Assembly (NCBI RefSeq): GCF_946482535.1
Contig: NZ_CAMLRU010000101.1
Coordinates: 1 to 9,702, forward strand
From: an uncultured Flavobacterium sp.
Lineage (GTDB): Bacteria > Bacteroidota > Bacteroidia > Flavobacteriales > Flavobacteriaceae
Length of the DNA stretch: 9,702 bases
Direction of reading: 5' to 3'
Part shown: one piece after another, positions 5,803 to 9,702 of the stretch
Layout: every line of letters begins with the position of its first letter
Position numbering within the stretch: position 1 is the first letter of the stretch
Made by a program: the position numbers and the translations under genes
Notes under the pieces: generated by a model
Databases searched by the model: none
What the model saw: only the letters and a program-made list of their open reading frames with translations
Told to the model about the DNA's origin: nothing

Positions 5803-7569
5803 TTATTTTTCAGAGGTAATCCATGCGTTGATTTTCTTTTCCAGCAAGGCTAGTGGCATTACGCCTGATTCTAATACTTTTTGATGGAAAACTTTGATAT
5901 CAAATTGGGCACCCATTTTATCATTGGCTTTTTGACGCAATTCCAAGATTTTTAACTGCCCTATTTTATAAGACAAGGCTTGTCCGGGAATAGCCATATA
6001 ACGTTCGATTTCGGCAATGATACTGGCTTCGCTTTCGGCTTCATTTTCTAAAGAGTATTGAATGGCTTGCTCACGGGTCCAACCTTTAGCGTGAAGCCCG
6101 GTATCTACGACCAAACGAATGGCGCGATGCATTTCGTTACCCAACATGCCGAAATATTGGTACGGATCTTTGTATAAGCCCAATTCTTTTCCGAGACTTT
6201 CCGTGTACAAAGCCCAGCCTTCGCCATAAGCGCCAAACCAATTGAATTTTCTGAAGTCGGGCAATTGTTGGTTTTCTTGTTGGAGTGAAATTTGAAAATG
6301 ATGTCCCGGAATGGCTTCGTGCAAAAATAAGTCTTCATCACCATAATAATTGTAATTGGCTACATCCGGAATCGGAACATAAAACGTTCCCGGTCTGGAA
6401 CCGTCAGCCGAACCTTGTACATATTCCGCACTGGCTGTTTTTTCTCTGAAAGCTTCTGTTCTCTTAATTCTGAAAGGGGTTTTGGGTTGTAATGAGAAAA
6501 ATTTATTCACATTAGGCTCAATAATTTTATGCACTCTTTCAAAGTTGGCAATGACTTCTTCCGGAGTTTTGAAAGGTTTCAATTCGGGTTTGTTTCTCAC
6601 GTGGTCAAAGAATTCTATGATAGTGCCTTTGAACCCGACTTGGGTTTTTACTTTTTCCATTTCGGCTTTAATGCGCGCAACTTCTTTTAAGCCCAATTCG
6701 TGAATTTCTTCCGGTGTTTTATTCGTGGTAGTCCATTGTTTTACATAAACTTTGTACAGTTCGTTTCCTCCATTGAGACTTCCGATACCACTGGTAGTTC
6801 GACAGGCCGGAACGTATTCGGTTTTCATAAAAGTGATGAACTTTTGAAATTGAGGAGTTAATTTTTCATTGATTAATGCCGCGTATTGCTTAGATAAATT
6901 GTTTTTTTGATCCGGTGTAAAGTCTGCCGGAAATTTTTTGCAGCTGGAATAGAAAAGATTGTCTTCAACCTTTGGGGTAATCACATCCTGAAATTGCGGA
7001 ACAATTTTTTCTGCCAAGGCTTTGGGTAAAACAATTTTTTCCTGCATTCCTTTTTTCATATAAACCATGGCGGAGTCAATCCAAACCGAATAGGTTTCCA
7101 TTCTTTTTAGGAAATTCTGATAGTCTTTTTCGGTTTTAAACGGTTGCGCACTTTCGCCGCTGGCAAATTGTCCCATGGTCAGATGCGTTCCCCAAAACTG
7201 ATGAATAGGCATTAAATGGGCTTTTTGTTTCAGTAAATCTTTCCCTATTGAAACTTCCCAAGCGATGATGTCAAAGCTGTTTTTTTCTTCTTCAGTAAGC
7301 GCTGTTGTATCAACGGTAGCCAGTTCTTTTTCATATTTATCATAAAACGTAGCTTGTGTATTGCGATGGGTATCGGTCATTTCAAAAACCAATTGGTCAT
7401 TGAATTCGGTTTGACCGTTTAAGGTTGCCTCTAAAGGATTCAAGGCATTTTTATCGTTAAAATAAGATTTAGCGATGGTGTTGATGTTGCCTGTTTTTTC
7501 TTCCGATTTACAGTTTACTAAAAGCAAAGAGGTTGTAATCAGTGCCAAAAATAAATATAATTTTCTCAT
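5803..7569 (-). CDS. DUF885 family zinc-peptidase-like lipoprotein
   Basis: A 588-residue protein with a lipoprotein signal: MRKLYLFLALITTSLLLVNC, lipobox LVNC, lipidated Cys20, then a Ser/Glu/Lys stretch. It is thus exported and membrane-anchored. The body matches DUF885, a mostly helical family related to gluzincin-type metallopeptidases. The key signature is HEAIPGHHF at 417-425 (H417-E418, H423, H424) and EGWALYTE at 450-457, where E450 or E457 would supply the third ligand. Other family-typical segments are GSADGSRPGTFYV (386-398), VDTGLH (488-493), where membership of the family is also supported, and IPGQALSYKIG (527-537). The length is usual for the family. Peptidase activity is expected from these residues but the natural substrate is unknown. 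The gene follows the SnoaL-like gene on the same strand after a 67-base gap without a terminator, so co-transcription is possible. Confidence 0.92.
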   Translation of the reverse strand: MRKLYLFLALITTSLLLVNCKSEEKTGNINTIAKSYFNDKNALNPLEATLNGQTEFNDQLVFEMTDTHRNTQATFYDKYEKELATVDTTALTEEEKNSFDIIAWEVSIGKDLLKQKAHLMPIHQFWGTHLTMGQFASGESAQPFKTEKDYQNFLKRMETYSVWIDSAMVYMKKGMQEKIVLPKALAEKIVPQFQDVITPKVEDNLFYSSCKKFPADFTPDQKNNLSKQYAALINEKLTPQFQKFITFMKTEYVPACRTTSGIGSLNGGNELYKVYVKQWTTTNKTPEEIHELGLKEVARIKAEMEKVKTQVGFKGTIIEFFDHVRNKPELKPFKTPEEVIANFERVHKIIEPNVNKFFSLQPKTPFRIKRTEAFREKTASAEYVQGSADGSRPGTFYVPIPDVANYNYYGDEDLFLHEAIPGHHFQISLQQENQQLPDFRKFNWFGAYGEGWALYTESLGKELGLYKDPYQYFGMLGNEMHRAIRLVVDTGLHAKGWTREQAIQYSLENEAESEASIIAEIERYMAIPGQALSYKIGQLKILELRQKANDKMGAQFDIKVFHQKVLESGVMPLALLEKKINAWITSEK

Positions 7570-7636
7570 GGTTAATGGTTTAGTTGGTATAAAACTATTG
7601 GTTTTTGGTTAATTGAATTGTTAACAGAATGATAAA

Positions 7637-7999
7637 TTATCCGTGGTATACTCTTGAGGCAATAATGCTGTTTTCTTTAATTTCCAAGACTTCCGCTACT
7701 AACATATCTGGTTCGTTTTCAACGGTGCGAATGTATTCCATAAATACGCGGTCAGTGTTTGAAGTCAGCGAAGTGACTTTATAATGTAAAGTCGGTAAGC
7801 GGTCGAAGGCGTCTTGCCACCAAGAGCGCAAAGCTTCTTTACCGGTGACTAAACCTTTGGTTTCGGGATGACGAATTTTCAGTTTGGGACTAAAATGTTC
7901 CGCTTCGTCATCATAAAGCGACAATAATTTTTCAAGGTTGTGGGCGTTAAAAGCTTCAAACCAAAGATGGGCAATTGAGAGATTTTTTTCTGCTGACAT
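7637..7999 (-). CDS. SnoaL-like / NTF2-like fold small protein
   Basis: A 120-residue protein from the ATG at 7999-7997. An in-frame ATG at 8029 would add ten residues, but that codon lies within the terminator hairpin of the upstream gene, and the family usually starts close to the first helix. The protein shows the SnoaL/NTF2 layout: N-terminal helices (HLWFEAFNAHNLEKLLSLYDDEAEHFSP, given here as landmarks 11-38), a mid G-K-E-A-L-R-S-WWQDAF helix near 53-65, and then beta strands YKVTSLTS, VFMEYIRTV and MLVAEVLEIKENSIIASRVYHG at the end. Such cupped folds bind or isomerise small molecules, but many genomic members have no known function, and no diagnostic catalytic residue can be named. It lies between the pseudouridine synthase and DUF885 genes, all in the same direction. 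A weak box TATATTTA (8053-8046, minus) with TTTG 21 bases further upstream could be its own promoter. Confidence 0.8.
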   Translation of the reverse strand: MSAEKNLSIAHLWFEAFNAHNLEKLLSLYDDEAEHFSPKLKIRHPETKGLVTGKEALRSWWQDAFDRLPTLHYKVTSLTSNTDRVFMEYIRTVENEPDMLVAEVLEIKENSIIASRVYHG

Positions 8000-8011
8000 A
8001 GTGTTCAAAAT

Positions 8012-8037
8012 AAAAAATCCCAAGTACATGGGATTTT
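8012..8037 (-). terminator. terminator after the pseudouridine synthase gene
   Basis: On the minus strand, AAAATCCCA and TGGGATTTT (8037-8029 and 8022-8014) form a 9-base-pair stem with a six-base loop, followed by further T residues to 8012. It lies 25 bases after the stop codon of the pseudouridine synthase. If the weak promoter at 8053-8046 is used, the same hairpin would be in the leader of the SnoaL-like gene. Confidence 0.7.
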
Positions 8038-8062
8038 AAGTAGGGTAAATATAGACTATTTT

Positions 8063-8962
8063 TTAAATGTTTCTCAAATTGATGATTTCCTGTTCGGTGA
8101 GGAAACGCCAATTGCCACGCGGCAAGTTCTTTTTGGTCAAACCGGCAAAGGCAACGCGGTCGATTTTTAAGACATCGTATTTGAAACTTTCAAAAATGGC
8201 GCGAACTACTTTGACGTTAGGCGTTCTCAATTTTAATCCGATTTCTGTTTTGGCTTCGCCTTCGATATAAGAGATTTCATCAACGTATAATTTGTGTCCG
8301 TCAAGCGTTACGCCGTTTGATATTTTCTCTAAATCTTCAAATTTCAGGTTTTTGTCTAAAGTGACTTGGTAAATTTTAGTTGACTTTTGATTCGGTAAAC
8401 TAAATTTTCTGATCATATCGGTATCATTGGTAAAGACCAATAAACCGGTAGTGTTTTTATCCATACGACCGATTGGTTGGATTTTGGCTTTCGTGGCAGC
8501 TCTTACCAATTCCAATACATTGCGGTGATCGGCATCGTCTTCGTTGGAAGTCGTGAAGTTTTTGGGTTTGTTGAGCAAAATGTATTCTTTGCGTTCCGGT
8601 GTTAAAACGGCACCGTCAAAGTTGACTACATCACCCGGTTTTACTTTATAGCCCATTTCGGTAATGACTTCACCATTGACTTTTACATTGCCCGATTGGA
8701 TGTAAATATCGGCATCGCGACGCGAACAAACGCCCGAGTTGGCAATGTATTTGTTCAAACGAATGTCGTCTGATTTCAACGGTTTTGGGATATTGTTTAC
8801 CGGTTTAGCTGTTTTTTTGGGTGCAGCATCACCAGTAGTTGGCTTAGCTTTTTTCGGACCTTGCGCTCTTTTAGGCATGGCCGGTTTAGGCTTGTTAGAA
8901 CTTGGTTTCGAACTGTTTGGTCTCGAACCGCCTCTTTTATTATTGCCTTCCTTCTTGTTCAT
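8063..8962 (-). CDS. rRNA pseudouridine synthase, RsuA/RluB/RluE/RluF family
   Basis: A 299-residue enzyme that isomerises uridine to pseudouridine in rRNA. Residues 1-65 are a Lys/Pro/Ser/Asn-rich, probably disordered basic extension that could help bind RNA. Residues 68-116 form an S4 RNA-binding domain (RLNKYIANSGVCSRRDAD, then GNVKVNGEVI and VKPGDVV). The catalytic domain follows: YILLNKPKNF near 127-136, where the family's usual KPxG has Asn135 in place of Gly, then GRMDKNTTGLLVFTND (165-180) with catalytic Asp168. The C-terminal part, IGLKLRTPNVKVVRAIFESF and LPRGNWRFLTEQEI, is also typical. RluB is the common annotation for Bacteroidota members, but exact target position cannot be set from sequence. 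The start ATG at 8962 is preceded by a good -7 box. A terminator follows. Confidence 0.93.
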   Translation of the reverse strand: MNKKEGNNKRGGSRPNSSKPSSNKPKPAMPKRAQGPKKAKPTTGDAAPKKTAKPVNNIPKPLKSDDIRLNKYIANSGVCSRRDADIYIQSGNVKVNGEVITEMGYKVKPGDVVNFDGAVLTPERKEYILLNKPKNFTTSNEDDADHRNVLELVRAATKAKIQPIGRMDKNTTGLLVFTNDTDMIRKFSLPNQKSTKIYQVTLDKNLKFEDLEKISNGVTLDGHKLYVDEISYIEGEAKTEIGLKLRTPNVKVVRAIFESFKYDVLKIDRVAFAGLTKKNLPRGNWRFLTEQEIINLRNI

Positions 8963-8979
8963 AAATTCTGATTTGATGG

Positions 8980-9007
8980 CAAAGATACGCTTTTGCAGCG
9001 TACAAAA
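8980..9007 (-). promoter_or_regulatory. probable promoter of the pseudouridine synthase gene
   Basis: The minus strand reads TATCTTTG (8987-8980), a perfect TAnnTTTG -7 box and the same octamer as before the M20 peptidase. TTTTG at 9007-9003 could be the -33 element, but the 15-base spacer is shorter than usual. The box lies 17 bases before the ATG, so the leader would be only about 10-15 bases. Confidence 0.5.
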
Positions 9008-9020
9008 CTAAGGATTGGAA

Positions 9021-9101
9021 TTAGCCCCGACAGGAGCAAATTACCGTGTAATGCGGATGGCGGGAAAATGGCTTAGCAATGGCACTGCCCATTCGCTCCT
9101 A
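9021..9101. repeat. GC-richer structured intergenic element downstream of the UbiA gene
   Basis: AGGAGC (9032-9037) and its reverse complement GCTCCT (9095-9100) are 57 bases apart and could close a long hairpin; partial pairing continues inward (AGGAGCAAAT against AGGAGCGAAT). Inside, ATTAC-CGT-GTAAT forms a small hairpin. The block is richer in G+C than the surrounding intergenic DNA. It includes TTAGCCCCGACAGGAGC; from memory, AGCCCCGA-type words recur between genes in Flavobacterium genomes, but I could not check this. The UbiA stop codon (TAG on the minus strand, 9101-9099) lies in one arm. It may act as the UbiA gene's 3' end, as no T-rich terminator is seen. Confidence 0.4.
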
Positions 9102-9702
9102 ACGAACAATAGTTTCCACTATTTTTTTGCCGTGAATTAACACCGACGGATTGATGAGTACGATGCAGAAAACGCCTGAAACGACCAAGAATTTCAGGAT
9201 GTTGTGCAGTTTTAAGTAATCGGGTTTGGTGTTGGATTTCCAGAGTTTTTGGAGGAAGAACATCAGGATAATCATGCTGAGATAGAAGTAGATATCCATG
9301 TAGCCGACTTCAAAGATTTCGATTAAAAAATAAATCGGGACAATGGTAGAAATCGTTAATAGTGTGATGATTTTTTTGGAAAAGGCTTCCCCGAAAAGCA
9401 CCGGTATGGTTTGGTAATCATTGGCAATATCGCCTTTGAGGTTTTCTAAATCCTTGATCATTTCGCGGATGAGAATGAGTAAATACAAAAAAGTGGCGTG
9501 GGCAAAGATTTGCGGGTAGAGATTTTTATAGTACAAAAGAATCGCAAAGAATGGTAATACGGCTAAAAAAGCGGCAGTCAGGTTGCCGATAACTACTATT
9601 TTTTTGAGTTTATGCGAATAAAACCAGATTAGGAAAATATAGGCCGAGAAAAACAAAACGGCTCTAAGTGAAACCAAGAAAGCCAATAAAAAAACGATAA
9701 AA
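9099..9702 (-). CDS. UbiA family prenyltransferase, C-terminal part (5' end outside window)
   Basis: The frame is open to the right edge: codons upstream of 9686 read F-I-V-F-L. The TTG at 9686 is therefore internal and the true start lies outside. The roughly 200 residues seen are strongly hydrophobic, with about six membrane helices. UbiA landmarks are YSHKLKK (after the second visible helix), GNLTAAFLA, and the second Asp-rich motif REMIKDLENLKGD (Asp codons near 9450-9452 and 9429-9431) followed by TIPVLFG. The first Asp-rich motif (NDxxDxxxD) must lie upstream of the window. The enzyme transfers a prenyl group within the membrane. Flavobacterial proteins of this shape are often annotated geranylgeranylglycerol-phosphate geranylgeranyltransferase, but the substrate cannot be settled from this fragment; menaquinone or heme O enzymes are alternatives. 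It is followed by the pseudouridine synthase gene, which has its own promoter. Confidence 0.85.
   Translation of the reverse strand, partial: FIVFLLAFLVSLRAVLFFSAYIFLIWFYSHKLKKIVVIGNLTAAFLAVLPFFAILLYYKNLYPQIFAHATFLYLLILIREMIKDLENLKGDIANDYQTIPVLFGEAFSKKIITLLTISTIVPIYFLIEIFEVGYMDIYFYLSMIILMFFLQKLWKSNTKPDYLKLHNILKFLVVSGVFCIVLINPSVLIHGKKIVETIVR

Noticed and set aside
8739..9011. plus-strand hydrophobic open frame opposite the pseudouridine synthase N-terminus
   Set aside because: It is the antisense of the Lys/Pro/Ser-rich extension, starts at TTG, and has no family match; it looks like a shadow of the real gene.
9684..9686. TTG as the true start of the UbiA gene
   Set aside because: The frame is open to the window edge, and the family's first Asp-rich motif and N-terminal helices are missing, so the gene must begin outside.
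1..9702. CRISPR array, IS element, phage or defence island
   Set aside because: No regularly spaced direct repeats, transposase, integrase, nuclease or phage-like proteins are seen on either strand.

Overview
This AT-rich window looks like chromosomal DNA from a Bacteroidota bacterium, most likely Flavobacteriaceae (Flavobacterium-like). The evidence is a secreted leucine-rich-repeat protein with a type IX secretion (T9SS) C-terminal sorting domain, TAnnTTTG-type -7 promoter boxes in place of a sigma70 -10/-35, a tRNA without an encoded CCA end, weak or absent Shine-Dalgarno sequences, and lipoprotein signals ending in short S/N-C lipoboxes.

Layout, left to right. (1) At the left edge, on the minus strand, is the N-terminus of a DUF4407-type membrane protein, cut by the window. 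(2) Two plus-strand genes for exported proteins follow: an unassigned secreted protein made of two copies of one roughly 125-residue domain, and an LRR/EF-hand-like protein with a T9SS tail. The LRR gene lies between two near-identical terminator hairpins. (3) A minus-strand block carries an M20 metallopeptidase followed by a small MORN/YwqK-like lipoprotein. (4) A divergently transcribed tRNA-Leu(UAG) has a clear promoter and terminator. (5) A plus-strand gene encodes a membrane-anchored coiled-coil protein of unknown function. (6) A minus-strand run follows in transcription order: a UbiA prenyltransferase cut by the right edge, an RsuA/RluB-family rRNA pseudouridine synthase, a SnoaL-like small protein and a DUF885 zinc-peptidase-like lipoprotein.

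The genes do not form one obvious pathway. The peptidase, DUF885 lipoprotein, pseudouridine synthase, tRNA and UbiA enzyme are ordinary housekeeping functions. The exported proteins (duplicated-domain protein, LRR-T9SS protein, MORN lipoprotein, coiled-coil protein) are the less-characterised part. Convergent gene pairs are separated by compact bidirectional terminators. Two minus-strand genes (lipoprotein and SnoaL-like) begin only a few bases after an upstream gene's terminator, and the most upstream in-frame start of each was rejected in favour of an internal ATG.

I see no CRISPR array, IS element, phage gene, defence system or integration scar, and no strong evidence of a new multi-gene system. 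The best leads are the tandemly duplicated secreted domain, the paired terminators around the LRR gene, and a structured intergenic element downstream of the UbiA gene.
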